NCBI GenBank assembly: GCA_010093705.1
Contig: MU006099.1
Location: forward strand, 720,757 to 784,756
Reading direction: 5' to 3'
DNA length: 64,000 bases
Origin: Patellaria atrata CBS 101060
Lineage: Eukaryota; Ascomycota; Dothideomycetes; Patellariales; Patellariaceae
The position numbers and the translations under genes are program-made. The notes beneath the pieces were generated by a model, which had not been told where the DNA came from, ran no database searches, and saw only the letters and a program-made list of their open reading frames with translations. The stretch's first letter is position 1, and the number at the start of each line of letters is the position of its first letter. Positions 32,561 through 45,256 of this stretch are shown here, in pieces.

Positions 32561-33973
32561 ATCACATCCCACAATGACTCTTCCCTTCGGAAGGCATACA
32601 ATCGGATTCGAGCTTGTATTCTCTAGTCTGTACAGCATCATTCGAGACTTACTGCATGCATTCTCCCCTTAAGCTAGTCTAGCGGTGGCGGAGCGGAGGG
32701 GGCGATGTTTTGAGAGGGATAGAATTGGGGATAGAGTATTCTGGTCCGTCTGTCGTACTGTCAATTGCGTTCTAGTATACAGCAGTAGTATAAGTGCTCT
32801 GGGCTCCTTAGTCAGAGGAATGTCGGCCTGAAATAATTTTCCCTGGATATTAACAAGACTGTACGAGCTGTCCAAAACCTCTAGTATCACAGCAGTGCCC
32901 ATTGGTTGGATCTAGTTAAGAACGACTGAATTGGTTCGGGGCCTGGTAGCCTAGTTTATGTCTCGAATATATGCTCTGTGTTCTTCTACAACCTGTCCAT
33001 TGTGCATCCAGTCGTCTTGCATCTGCTTCAGCATAGCGTGGGCGTCATTGTGGTCTTCTGATATCTTTAGCTAGCATCGTAGGATTGCTCCCGGGGTATC
33101 GTTATACAGAAGGGAGTATTTAAAGGAAGGTGGACTTGAAACACGGACCCATAACTGAGATTTCCAGCCATGGCGGAAACGATGTAGTTGCTCAAATCCG
33201 GTTTAGGATCAACTACGTATATTTGAAAGTTTTATTAGAACTGAGTGAAGGAGGAGTAGGGAGAAACCGTGAATAAGTTAGTGGGAAGCTCCAACGAAAT
33301 ATCGGAGGCGGAAGTTTCTGAGAATCTCACATCAACCACACGGGCCATAACTCTTTGGGTAAACATCTGACAACCTCTACCGGCCAACAACATATTAGAT
33401 ATACAAATCCACAATTCAAACTGTGTCCGACAAGATCACTAGTCACTATGCTCCTGAGAGGTTCTGCACCAAACAAACTTACTACTGACGAGAGGAAGTT
33501 AGAGGCAGGGAGTGGAAACACAAGAGGGAGAAATCGTCACAACAATGCCATATTCAATCATAAATCATCAAGCATTAGTGCTAGGCTAGTTCAAGCAAAT
33601 ATCGAAAAGCAAAAAACACGGAAAAGGTCGCCGCAAGACTGGGTATAATATTGTTGGCTCAAGGCCAAACAACCAAAGCAAATGGGTATTACTACCCACA
33701 AACTCCACCCACGCCGCAACACCGAAAAAGAACCCAGAGTCAGCAAACTTTTGCGAGTATTGTACAGAGAACGGGAAAAGAAAGCAATAAAACAGATTTG
33801 GCGCCCTCAGACGCGCGAGAGCAAACAAGGAATGTGGAGTCATGGACTCCTTACGGGATCCTAAGTCTTCTCGGTGGGACTGTCGAGGATACTCTGGAGT
33901 TGAGAGAGACTCTCTCTCATCCTGAATCACCAAGTCAGGATATTGCTGGACAGTAAAAGAGGAGATACAATAC

Positions 33974-36900
33974 TCACTTTGCGGTATCGAGGAACGCGTC
34001 CTCGTTCATCTCGCTCAGCTGAGCGATCATTGGTTGCATGCCGCTAATCTACGGATAAAAGTCAATAACGAGGTTTCTGGTACAACTGTGATGGAGTCGA
34101 TGCGATAATGATATGTACTAGGAAGGAGTTGTCTGACCTACAGTTGCGGCGAGCGGGGCGGTAGATGTCGAGCCAGGCTCGGTGGCCTGCTCTTTGGTGG
34201 CCTCGAGACGCTGCTGGAGAACTTTGTTTTCAATTAAAAGGTTCTCGTACGCCTCCTTGACCTGGGTCAACTTGCCCATGAGCTCACTCACATCGACTCC
34301 AGGAGTCTTTGGTCTCTGCGATTGCTCTAGCTCGCTGTACGATGTTTTAAGCTCCTTGTAACGAGCTTCAGAGGCCTCCAACTGGGATTTCAAGGACACA
34401 ATGGATGCTGCTGATTCGGCCGCTTTGGCCTGTACGGATTCCAGATCCCTCGCCATGACCTGGGCCTTGTCGCTAAGCTCATCGATTTGAGCTTGTTTCG
34501 AGTTTTCGTACGCGCCGAGCATCGCTTCATGCTCTTTCTTCAGTTTCTCTAGGGCCTCACTATGACTGGCTGCGATACGATCCATCTCTTTCCGGTGGGA
34601 TTGTTCCAGTACATCCTTAGATGTACCTCCCTCCTTCACTAGGTGCTCCAGCGACTCAGCTCTTATCCGCAAACCGACACATTCGTCGTTGCGGGTGGCT
34701 AGTTCTTCTCGCACTGCCTGGAACTCGGCTTGCGTACGTGCCGAAGTCTCCTTTTCATCTTTCAGAGCGTCTTTCATCTCTTTAAGCGCTGAGTCTAGTT
34801 CCTTAATCTTACTTTCGGACGATGTCTTCTCTGCGGATTTAGCATGCGTCACCTCTTTCATAGATGCTTGCAGCTCTGTTACGACATGCTGATTGTGGAG
34901 CAAGTCCTTCCGTGTCTGCTCCAATGTGGCCCGCGTCCCAGTGAGCTCCTCTGATAGTTTGAGTTCAGCTTGCTCCGCATGTTTCTTCAATGCATCGAGC
35001 TCAGCCTCCTTGGCCGATACTGCACGTTCTAAGCCAGAAATCTTTTTCGCGAGGGATTCATTTTGAGCATTTGTTGCCGCAATTGAGTGCTGAATGTCAG
35101 CATTTTCAGAACACTTGGAAGCCAGTTCAGTCTCGAGCTCGTCTAGCTGGCTTCGGAATGCATCAATCTGTTGGTCGTACTCTCCCATATGGTTAGCGCT
35201 ATGGCCTTGGATATGGAGACAATAACTTACTGGACTTTGCACTTTCAGCCTGAGCTTGTAGCCCCTTCAATTCCTGCATGAGAGCGTCATTTTCCTCACC
35301 AAGAGTACCCATCTTACTGCTGTTTTCCTTAAGCTTTGACTCCGAATGTGCGATAGCTTTTTCCTTCGTCTCAAGATCAGACCGAAGACGTTCAAGCTCT
35401 TCCCGAAAAGAAGTTTTATCTTCAAGCTCTGTCTTATAGTCTACTTCACGTTCCTGAAATTCTTGTACTTGCCGGCTTAGGTCTTGCAAAGTGGCCTCCT
35501 TTTCGCAACGATTATCTTCTGAACGCTTGAGCTCTGTCTGCAGGCTCTCAATGGTTTGTCGGGCCTCGACTTGCTTCTCCTCTAAACGCTTGACTTCGCT
35601 CTGCAGGGAATTCTTAGACTCTTCAAGAAGGCGTAAGGAATCTTGGTGTTCGACACTCCTCTCTTCCACTTGTTTTTTATGAGATGATTTCGCACTTTCA
35701 AGAAGTTGTAGGGTCTCTTCGTGTTTAGTCTTGCCCTCTTGGAGACCCTTTTCAAGGGTGGACTTTGCCTCTTGTAATTTCTTGAGGGCAGATTGACTCT
35801 CCGCACGCTCCTGTTCAACGTCCCTTTGAAGAGTGGCCTTCGTTTCCTCAAATTGTTTTATTTTAGCTTGATTCTCTGCACGTTCTTTTTCGAGGACCTT
35901 CTCTAAGGCAGATTTCGCTTCCTCGAACAATCTAAGGGAAGCTTGACTTTCGGCGCGCTCCTGTTCAAGTACTTTCTCCAGGTCCGATTTCACCTCCTCC
36001 CGTTGTGTCATGGAAGCTTGATGCGCTGCACGCTCTTCTTTAAGGGCTTTCTCAATAGTAGACTTCCCTTCTTGTAAGCTTTTGATGGTATCTTGATGCT
36101 CGCTACGTTCTAGATCGAGTGTATTCTCGAGCGCGATCTTCGATTCTTCTAATTGTTTGGTAGAAGCTTGATGATCCGTACGCTCTTGTTCAAGGCTCTT
36201 CTCGAGGACTGACTTCGATTCTTCTAACTGCTTGACCGAGGATCCTCGTTCTGCGCGTTCCTTTTCAAGAGAGCTCTTGAGCTCCTCAAGTTCCGTGAGC
36301 GTATCAGCTTGGTTGGAACGTTCTTTGTCTAGTTGAGCTTGAAGAGTTGACAGCTTTTCTTCGACTTCCAGAAGCTGCTTTTCCACAACAGCCTTGCCGT
36401 CCTTCAGTTCCTTCACGAGTCCTCGGTCTTTGGAACTTGCCTGGTCTTGTTCAGCTTGAAGGGTTGTTAATTTTGTCTCAGCTTCTAGGAGATGCTTTTC
36501 TACGGTAACTTTTCCGTCCTCAAGTCTCCTGACAGTATCAGCTCGGTCAGAACGTTCCTTGTCTAGTTCAGCTTGGAGGTTTGACGATCTTGCTTCAGCA
36601 TCTAGAAGTTGCTTTTCTACAGCAGCCTTCCTGTCCTCAAGATCCTTGACGATTCCCTGGTCTTGAACGCTCGTATCAGTTAATTGTTTTTCCAGGGATG
36701 ACTTCGCGTCCACTGCTTCTTGAGCCTTAGCACGTTCCTTTTCAAGTTGTTTCTCGAGGTACGCGTTACTCTGTTCGAGCTCGTTGATCGTTTTCTGAAG
36801 TTCTTCGCGCCTGTTAGATTCTTCTAATAAGTGTTTAACAACTTCGTCGGCCTGTTGCTGTTTCTTTGCTTGGTCCTCGGTATGGCCAGATGTCGAAGAG

Positions 36901-37803
36901 CTAGATATATTATCGGAAGGGTTACCCAGTCCAAGAGTCTCAACGGCTTGTGCAAGATCGCGGGCCTTCTTACCGACGTCTTCGTCCGAAGTAGCCGGTT
37001 GCTTTCCTGTTGCTTTGGCGCTGTTCGAAAAGTCAGTGAACAGCTTAGATATGCGAAAAATCAAGATAACCTTACCTTTTATCTGCTAGTTTTGAAGTGG
37101 AGGGTAGTGATGATGGCTTTTTGGGTGGTCCCATATAACCCCTAACAGCTGAGGTGGTGGTGGGAGCCTTAGACTGCACCGAGAGACCTGGGTTCAGGGA
37201 AATTCAGTACGTGAAACTTCAAAATGAGAGTACGAGGCAAAACATACGCGAACTTGCAGATGCCCGTGGAGTAGCCTTTGCCGTCGGGTCGGCGATTGAT
37301 TTGTTCGATGCTAATGGTCGTTTTATGGTGGTTGTAGAAGAAGACGGTGTGATGGTTGAACGGCGTTCACTCGTGGATGCTGAGCCGAGCTTCGAAGGTG
37401 AAGCTTTGGTAGCCCCGATATTTGAAGTCCTCTTCGTTGCTGTGCTCGCTGTGCTTCTCTTCTCGTCCCCCGATTGAGCTGAAAGCCCTTCACCGTCAGA
37501 TATGCTTTTAGAGGTAGCAGAAGTAAGTGGCCGGCGTGTTGATGAAGTGACGGATGGCCGTGTTGGTGGTTTGTTCAAGCTATTGCCCGTAGTAGCCCGA
37601 GATGATAGGGTCCCCGTTGCGGGCTTCGACGACGCACTCGACGCACTCGACGCGACACCTCGTTTCCCCGCTGCCGAGGAAGGAGTACTAAGAGGCCGCT
37701 TTACAGCAGATGATGATGTGAGAGTCTTCTTTACTTTAGGAGATACTGGAGCCACACCATTCTCAGCACCCGTAGGAGGAGCTTCTTCAGGAGCTTCCGC
37801 CAT
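33974..37803 (-). CDS. Large coiled-coil protein with regular 25- and 39-residue repeats
   Basis: Five minus-strand exons: 37248-37803, 37076-37187, 35231-37020, 34142-35181 and 33974-34048; introns are 49-93 nt, all in frame, and the product has 1190 residues. Residues 1-250 are disordered, Ser/Thr/Ala/Lys-rich (KRPLSTPSSAAGKRG), as in microtubule- or chromatin-binding tails, and include GYMGPPKKPSSLP. From about residue 285 to the end it is nearly continuous coiled coil. Residues 311-694 are tandem units: 21, 25, three of 39, 21, then eight of 25 residues with the pattern LEKxLExERxxxQASxKxLEExKS. A short last exon gives ISGMQPMIAQLSEMNEDAFL and then stops. No motor, membrane or catalytic domain is seen. 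I do not recognise a named family; a structural or cytoskeletal role is plausible. Junctions e1-e4 are firm; the last exon is less so. Confidence 0.82.
35607..36206 (-). repeat. Eight tandem 75-nt (25-residue) coding repeats
   Basis: Within the coiled-coil gene, eight consecutive 25-residue units align without gaps, each starting (L/I)Ex and containing an ER-x-x-x-Q core and an EExK end. DNA identity between units is moderate, so the array is old or under selection at protein level. Confidence 0.85.
36270..36620 (-). repeat. Three tandem 117-nt (39-residue) coding repeats
   Basis: Three 39-residue units (VEK(Q/H)LLxxExKLxxLQA then LED/LKDGKxV-like ends) lie just upstream of the 25-residue array. 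Each equals a 25-residue unit with a 14-residue, two-heptad insert. Confidence 0.85.
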
Positions 37804-40065
37804 ACTGGCACCTAGGAAACGAGTGAATAGTATGGGAGGAGGAGAGTGTATGGAAGATCACCACAATTTGCTACAACGCTGACTGGGAACAATTGCAGTA
37901 GGACTTGATGCAATAGCTCAGAAGTGGCACCGTCAGATGTAGTGTCGATTGGGAAGAAATAACAACGGCCAGAGCTTTGAGTGGAACAGAAAACCTCACC
38001 CATCCGCGCTACTGAAGATGCAGGGACGTTCTGGGACGCACGTTCCCGCTAGAATTAGAATCACCGCGTGCTTAGTCCTACTTGAGATCAGTTTGCAACA
38101 TCAATTCATCAATTATTTTGCTCTGTGGAAGGGAGAAGATGGGACGGAACAGCCGGACCTGTCGCGCCATTACTCTTTCTTGTTCTCCCGACTATCAACC
38201 AACATGATATCCCCTCGCGGTGCTATGAAGTGTGCTTTCAAGGACCGTCTCGGGTCGCACGTCGATGTGGCTGTTGGCTACGAGCTTTGACAGTGGATGT
38301 GGCTCAAATGATCAGCGATCAGAAAGAACAGCCGGGCAGCCCTGGGTCAAGTCCTGCCAGGCTCCTAGGTCCGAGTTCATGACCACAATAAGGTAATGAC
38401 CATAACGACCTCTCTGGATCTCACACCTGTCAATTCTACAAGTCAATCATGCCTACATGCACTCATCGTGAGCTCCGGACACAGGGAACAGGTTGGGTGT
38501 GACCACAAGCTGCAGGGCGAGACCGGACTACATGCGAAGTATGGCATCGTCCAGTCTCTGACTCTTGTCGCGGATAGCCATCTACTCATACTACCAGAAA
38601 GTCAGACGAGACTCGATGACTATCTACGGTAATGACATCAAGAGTCCAAGTCAGCAACGACAAGTATATCGTAGAGGACGCCTTTCCCTTGAATCAAAGC
38701 ATTGGAAATGTAGCGGGCAAGTGCGAGAAGAGGGAACGCAGCGACTCGAAACGGTTCTACAGGTCTGAATGACAACTCAACTACTCCAAAGCTTCCACTC
38801 TTACCTTCTAGGTCTCAACTGCATGTAACACCTGTCACTTACCTTACTTACGCCAAATATCTAGAGGACAGCGGTGATCTACCTCAGCGACGTCCTCATT
38901 CCAAGCGCACTTTCCAGCCTATAGCCCTCCACAACATCCTCGGAGATTCGCCCTAGCCTAGAATAAAGTACGATCCCCATTCCATAATAAGATACAAACC
39001 TTCTATCTCACGAAAGCGTACAAAAAGTCGGTCTGATCTACAACCTGCACCCCCAGCATGAAGCAGCCACGGTGCCCTCCACGCTCTTCGCTACATGTGT
39101 GTCGGTGAAAGATGCTCTAACCTCAGAATATCCATATGAAAGGGAGATAATACTACACGAGAGCGTCAGATCTTTGTGTTTGCTTATAGCGTGGGAATAC
39201 TGGCTGTTATGAAGGAACACAGCAGTTAGAACAGACGGTTGCACTTGCCGGAATTCAAGGGGTTAGAAACACAACTGAAAGGAACTTCCTTAGTTTGGTC
39301 TTTGCTACACATAGTAAAGGAATAATACAAAAAGATGAAGGTAATTAGGAACAGTTAGAACTGTGACTATTGCTTCAGGTACGTCTTTCTATACGAAAAG
39401 GTTGGATATAACAAGGTGACTATACGAGGAGTTAGATCCTCTGCTAAACTACTTTGACTAATAGACTTTATATTCCAGATAGTTTACCTCAGTGCTTACC
39501 TTTTTCACGAAGCATTACCTCACATCATGTAGTATCTAAAACGATATCCTCCTGCTGCAACATCCTACACTATGACTCTTTACTGTGGACGAAGCCCTCG
39601 ATTCTCGCAGCGATATGCACACCTCGCGTAGAGCGGCTAGATCCTGATCTCTTCCTATCCCCCTCACACCAACAATCCCTACCATATCACAAGGATGTAT
39701 AGCAATATGAAAGGTCTGGTTTTGCTGTGAGGTGCAGCGTCTCATACTTTTAATATCATTTTTCACCCCGTGGATCATGCAAGCCGAGTCGGCAGCATCG
39801 AAGGCTGATTTGTCCTGTTGAATACTACATCGTTTAGTTATATCTCTCGTCTTCTCATTTGTCGATCGCTTCTATCCCTGCAAGCGAAGTTGCATCGTCC
39901 GTACCATTAGTGCCACATGAAAAGCAAAGTCTAGCTTTGTACAGATATAGGTTATAGGTTATAGGTATAGTACAAATACCCACAAGTGTCAAGAAAGATT
40001 TAATATACAATAGTAGAGTTCCTCTATATCGAAAGTTCTACTTTCCATTTTTTTTCTCATTAATA
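37804..40065. other. Long intergenic, divergent promoter region
   Basis: About 2.3 kb between the coiled-coil gene (minus) and the P450 (plus). Frames of 60-113 codons are scattered on both strands without coding character. A short TATAGGT-type tandem (three copies) lies at about 39949-39970, and the last 150 nt before the P450 are AT-rich. No gene is supported. Confidence 0.45.
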
Positions 40066-42004
40066 ATGTACATCTCCCTTCCCCTTCTGATCAGCCTTCT
40101 CGCCTTCGCACTCTTGCTCTACAATCGCATTACAACCTATTTACGCCTTTCCCATATTCCCGGCCCTCCTCTAGCACCATGGACCCGTCTCTATCACATC
40201 CATCTCAATATCGGCGGTCGCCTACACGCCGCCTGTCACGACATTAGCCGCAAATATGGTTCTATCGCACGTATCGGACCGCGCCATGTGCTAACCTGCG
40301 ACCCAGATGTACTCCGTCGGATGAATGCGCCGCGATCACCATACAGGCGGTCGCATTGGTATAGGGCACTGCGCTTCAAACCGCGCGTTGACAACATGTT
40401 CAGTACCAAAGACGAAACCCGGCACATGGAACTACGAAAAACCATGGCGTTCGGATACTCAGGGAAAGAAAACGCCAAATTGGAAGAGGGCATCGAAGCC
40501 GGTATTGCGGATTTTGTAGAACTAATCGAGACGAAATATGTGAGTGGCAGGGGGGAGTGCAAAGTTATGGACTTGGCGGAGAAGGCGCAGTTCTGGAGTA
40601 TGGATACTATGGGACGGCTGGCGTTTGGGGAGGGGTTGGGTCATTGTAGGGGAGATGCGGATGTTTATGGGTTTATGAAGGCTGTAGAGCAGAGTGTGCC
40701 GGTAATGTGAGTGTCCGTTTTGGAATCAAACTTTCTTTGGCCTGGTCTTATGGCTCTGTAGGATGTTCTTCAGTTCACTCCCTGAGCTTCATGGGTTGTT
40801 GGAGAAAACGCGGGTTGTTGATATGTTGGCACCGACTAAGAAGGATGAGGCGGGAATGGGTAGAATTATACGGATCGTGGAAGAGAGGGTTGCGGAAAGA
40901 TTCGGACATGAGAAGAAAGATGTCCGAGATATGTTGGGCTCGTTCGTAAGTCATGGTCTCAAGCAAGAGGAGGCCGAGTCGGAAGCTATAATACTAGCGT
41001 ATGCTTTCAACCATATCATCTACTGCATCACATTTGCTAATATTGTACAGATTGGCTGGATCAGACACAACCGCAACAACCCTCCGCGCAACGATGCTCC
41101 ATCTCATCAATAACCCACCTACTATGACAAAACTATACAGTGAAATCGATAAAGCTATCCGCGAGGGAACAATATCTTCACCAGCCAAAGAATCAGAAAC
41201 CCGTCAGCTCCCGTACCTCAACGCAGTGATCAAAGAGGGCCTCAGAATCTGGCCCCCAGCAATCGGACTGATTGAAAAAGTGGTCCCACCCGGCGGTGAT
41301 ACTATAAAAGGGCTCTTTCTTCCGGAGGGGACGCTCGTCGGATACAGTGGCTTTGCCGTTCAACGTGATCCCACCGTATTCGGAGAAGACGCAGAGCTCT
41401 TCCGCCCAGACAGGTGGCTCGAAACTTCGCCTGAGGACCTAAAGAAGATGGAATATAGTAACGATTTGGTGTTTGGGTCAGGCAGATTCGAGTGTTTGGG
41501 GAAGAAGGTCGCGCTTGTTGAACTGCAGAAGGTGTTTGTCGAGGTAAGTTTAAGATTTTCACTTACTTGCCGCATGATTAGACCATTATGTTGTCGTTCT
41601 GGTATCACTTTCTGCCGTCACGGTTGGCATTTCTCGACCTCTGTAAGTTTGCAAAACACCTACTTTGCAGACTCTTCTGCAGTGTCAACCACTCTCGGTC
41701 GTCTATACGGTCAAATCCTTTGTACGATATTGCGTCATTCGCGCATTTGCCATATTGTTGTACAGAGTGGTTTGAGGGTATTTTGAGACCGAGCTTACAA
41801 CAGGCGAGGAATGCCACAACCAACGGAGGAAGATAAAACAAGGCCGGATATTAAGAAGTTTATTTCAACTGACGATATCCCTAGCTCTTCCGTAGATATG
41901 ACTTCGCCATCGTGAACCCGCAGAAACCATGGAAATCGTCAAATTACGGGATATTTATGCAGCATGATATGGGTGTTAGGGTATCGCATCGCGTGGATGT
42001 CTAG
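40066..42004 (+). CDS. Cytochrome P450 monooxygenase
   Basis: Four exons: 40066-40706, 40762-40998, 41051-41543 and 41885-42004; 496 residues. It is a microsomal haem monooxygenase that needs a P450 reductase; the substrate is unknown. Residues 1-27 are a membrane anchor (MYISLPLLISLLAFALLLYN), followed by the proline hinge HIPGPPLAPW. The I-helix AGSDTT motif is at 295-300, the ExxR pair at E355/R358 (KEGLR), a PERF-like FRPDRW, and the haem loop FGSGRFECLG with Cys441. The last exon supplies FRRYDFAIVNPQKPWKSSNYGIFMQHDM, the expected C-terminus. Layout resembles pisatin-demethylase-like fungal P450s. The last intron is 341 nt, far longer than the other two (52-55 nt). No biosynthetic backbone gene is adjacent, so a secondary-metabolite role is not implied. 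Confidence 0.93.
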
Positions 42005-42752
42005 TATGCTGAAGAGTTCTCGTATATACCCTTAATATCATGATCAACATATGTGGTACCTACATACAAGTGGTGACTTATTCCGCACATTACCAGTTAA
42101 TATGGTCCTTAAAAATCCTGACGTATTCGACAAGCACTGTTTACACTGAATGCTCGATAGAGCGTCCTTTTGGGCATGAGGACTCGATGAATGGTGAAGG
42201 GAAAAATGCGAAATCCACAGGTATACATTGCACCGTGGCTTTCTCCTTCCCTCGGACCGTTCTTAATCTTCGGCCCGTCCCGTAAGCTTGACACATAAGG
42301 TACCGTAGCCTGGATCTCGAATAAGTTCCTACCTTACCTTACCCGACCTTTCGAGTAACTGCAGCCATGAAGTTCGTAAGCACGGAAGCGGCTATACCTT
42401 ACTTTCTATGTCGTATTTGTCGTGTTCCCAAGACTCTTGGACCTCTTGCTAGTTTGTTTGACTCATCTGGTACAGTACGTTGCTGTTTTAGGACACCGCA
42501 ACTGGCGGAGTGAGGAAGCTCGATCTAGTAAACGGCATAAAGTACGGATGCGTACAACTAGAGTCCGATATCTGAAGATTAATAAGAGATCAATTGTATG
42601 AACTGTTCAGAAAACATTACCCTTAGATCTATAAATTTCTGGACCTAAAAACATAGAGAATTGCGTTTTCCTACTTGGTTTCTACACCTCGGAAACTCGA
42701 CTCTCAAAATAATTCGTGACAAAGATCCTCTCTATTTCGTTGATACTAAAAA
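42005..42752. promoter_or_regulatory. Intergenic, promoter of the ABC-F gene
   Basis: About 750 nt between two plus-strand genes. It includes TACCTTACCTTACC at 42330-42343, two overlapping copies of the word repeated in the 8.7-9.1 kb promoter, and a GTACAGTA word at 42470. An 81-codon frame (42040-42285) lacks coding support. Confidence 0.35.
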
Positions 42753-45256
42753 ATGATTCGCCAAGGCAAAGAGCCCGCTATAAGTTCTTCCAACCAGGCT
42801 ATCCTAACTGTGACCGCTCAACAATCTCGCTATGCAGCCGACGCTGTAGACGCGCCCGAATCAAAAGAGGTATGTTTGTTAACAAAATTAAGTCTATTCA
42901 AAAGTTCCAACTCACGGCCCTTATTTATCATAGACCTGTTTCTTTCCTTAACCCTTCCGTTGACCTGTTCTAGATCATAGTCAAAGATCTTTCCATCACG
43001 CTCGGGGATCGTGAGATCCTTTCTCACGCTCTCCTCAATCTGCAAGGGGGACGCCACTACGTTCTAGTTGGACGAAACGGAACGGGAAAATCAACACTAC
43101 TCAAAGCGATTGCCGAAGGCCGCGTCCCTGGTATCCCGTGGAGCTTGCGGATCCTGCTATTAGGACATACACTTCAACCGGGGAATTTGGAGGACAGCCT
43201 TGAAACCTTAGGCTTGGGGAAGACGTCGGTGCTGGAGCACGTGGTTAAGAGTGATAAGAAGAGGGAGAGATTGTTAAAAGAGGCGGATGGTATGTCATCC
43301 CTGGGTAGTGGCCATTATATCTATAGTATACTTCTGACATTGTAATAGCCCTCTCCAATGCGTTGGAGACCTCTACAGATTCTCTGGTTCCTGTACGGAC
43401 ATATAGAAAGATACAACATGCGCGACTTGAACGAAGACTTGAGGAAGCTAAACGGATAGCGGAAAGGAGAAGTGGAGCTAGGGGCAAAAATGCGAGGAAA
43501 GTCCAGATTACACTTGAAGAGGAGTTGGAGGTCTCTCAGTCTAAGTTGAGCATACTAATTGCTTTATGATAATAATATCACGCTAATATATCAAGACTCG
43601 AGGAAAACTTAGAGGAAATAGGGAGTGCACAGGTGAGCGAAGATACACAAGCTGCAGTTGAGATGCTTGCAGACATGCAATCATCGCTCCAATTGGTGAG
43701 TGGAATAAGAAATCGCAAACTTGACATTTACCCCGTACTGATCTAAGCGCTAGATGCACTCGTCGCAGGCAAGCTCGAAGGCGAGGATTGTACTGCTCGG
43801 TCTTGGCTTCCCAGAAGAATGGCTTAATAAGCCTATCAGTACATTGTCTGGTGGCTGGACGACACGTTGCGATATTGCTTGCGCACTATACCAGCCGGCC
43901 GACGTTCTTCTGTTGGATGAGCCAACAAACTTCTTAGATCTCCCATCCATCATTTGGCTTCAGGAGTACATTCGTACACTAAAATGTACAACCGTCGTCG
44001 TCACTCACGACCGTTCTTTTGCAGACGCTGTAGCAGAGGAACTGATTGTCTTGCGAAATCTCGTCCTGGAGCCGTTCCGCGGGAACCTGTCACTATATGA
44101 GCGTGAGCGATACAAGAAAGCTCGGTACTTGACAAAGATGCGTGATGCTCAGGATAAACAGAAAGACCACATGGAAAAGACAATTCAAAATAACATTAAA
44201 GTTGCAAAGCGTACCGGTGACGATAAGAAGCTCAAGCAGGCGGTGTCGCGACGAAAGAAACTGGATGACCGTATGGGGTTGCAAGTAAGCGCGAGGGGTG
44301 GACACTTCAAACTGAATCGGGACTTGACCGGTTATCATAGCACAATGAGAGCAGAAATCGACATTCCAGATTTTGAACCTCCAGTCCGACTATCGTTTCC
44401 GATGACGCCTGTGGATTTGAGATTCCCAGGTTCTCTAGTATCTCTGGAAAAGGTATCTTATACTTATCCCGGAAAAAGCTCAAAGGTCATTCTTGATGAG
44501 GTTGACCTCACGATACACCCTCAGGAACGTGTGGGTCTCGTTGGACTCAATGGTTCCGGTAAAACAACGCTGGTGACATTGCTCACTGGAAGCGACGAAG
44601 AAGGCCAGGGCGAAACGTTGAAGCCAACGAAAGGATTTGTACAACGGCATTCGCGTGTTCGCATCGGTCGGTTCTCACAACGAGCAGTCGAGGAACTTGA
44701 GGTGGTTGCACAGTCTAATCCTGCCCTAACTGCTCTTGCTCATGTACTGTCCACCTGGTCTAGCAGTATGACGGAGAAGGATGCAAGGGGACTTCTAAGT
44801 TCACTTGGTCTGCAAGGCCAAATCGCGTCTGAGGTTTCCATCAGCATGCTCTCAAGAGGGCAGAAAGTTCGCGTTGCTCTCGCATGTCTTCTATGGAATC
44901 CACCTCACTTGCTTGTGTTGGACGAGGTCACGACACATCTCGATTCAGACACGATCAATGCACTTGCTCAGGTACTTAAAAGATACGAAGGAGCTGTCTT
45001 GGTTGTTTCTCATGATCGATTCTTTGTGCATTGTGTGGTTGAGGGGTGCAAGCCTTCTAGATACTCTCGCGGTCCTATACACGAAATGGAAGATGAGGAA
45101 AGCAGTGAGGATTCAGAAGGGAAAGATCAAAAGACGTCGGGGACGGTGTACAGACTGTTCAAAGGTAAGTTGATAGTACTTGATGGCGGAATGAAGCAGT
45201 ACGAAGAAATTGCTGCAAAAGGAGCTGCCAAGTTGATGAAGAACTCGCCACCGTGA
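42753..45256 (+). CDS. ABC-F family ATPase with twin ATP-binding domains
   Basis: Five exons: 42753-42869, 42974-43289, 43349-43544, 43596-43695 and 43754-45256; introns are 51-104 nt (one donor is GTTGAG), and the product has 743 residues. Two nucleotide-binding domains and no membrane segment mark the ABC-F class, which works on ribosomes or in translation rather than in transport. Domain 1 has Walker A GRNGTGKST (72-80), signature LSGGW (274-278) and Walker B LLLDEPT (295-301). Domain 2 has Walker A GLNGSGKTT (507-515), signature LSRGQ (609-613) and Walker B LLVLDEVT (629-636). A helical linker between the domains (about 355-420, KAR...DAQDKQKDHMEKTI) fits the ABC-F P-site tether. In domain 2 the usual DEPT is DEVT. 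It is not the standard GCN20, ARB1, NEW1 or EF3 by layout; a fungal side family is likely. Confidence 0.92.

Larger units (their letters stand above)
30802..33973. other. Gene-poor region with possible decayed repeats
   Basis: About 3.2 kb without a supported gene. It holds a tRNA-like segment (about 31985-32195, minus), a second tRNA-B-box-like segment near 32258, and a very TA-rich block (about 32290-32560). Overlapping frames at 33355-33956 on both strands have no domain. This looks like old repeat territory. Confidence 0.4.

Noticed and set aside
45160-45175. GTAAGT donor-like site inside the last ABC-F exon
   Set aside because: Reading through gives the expected family C-terminus (LFKGKLIVLDGGMKQYEE).
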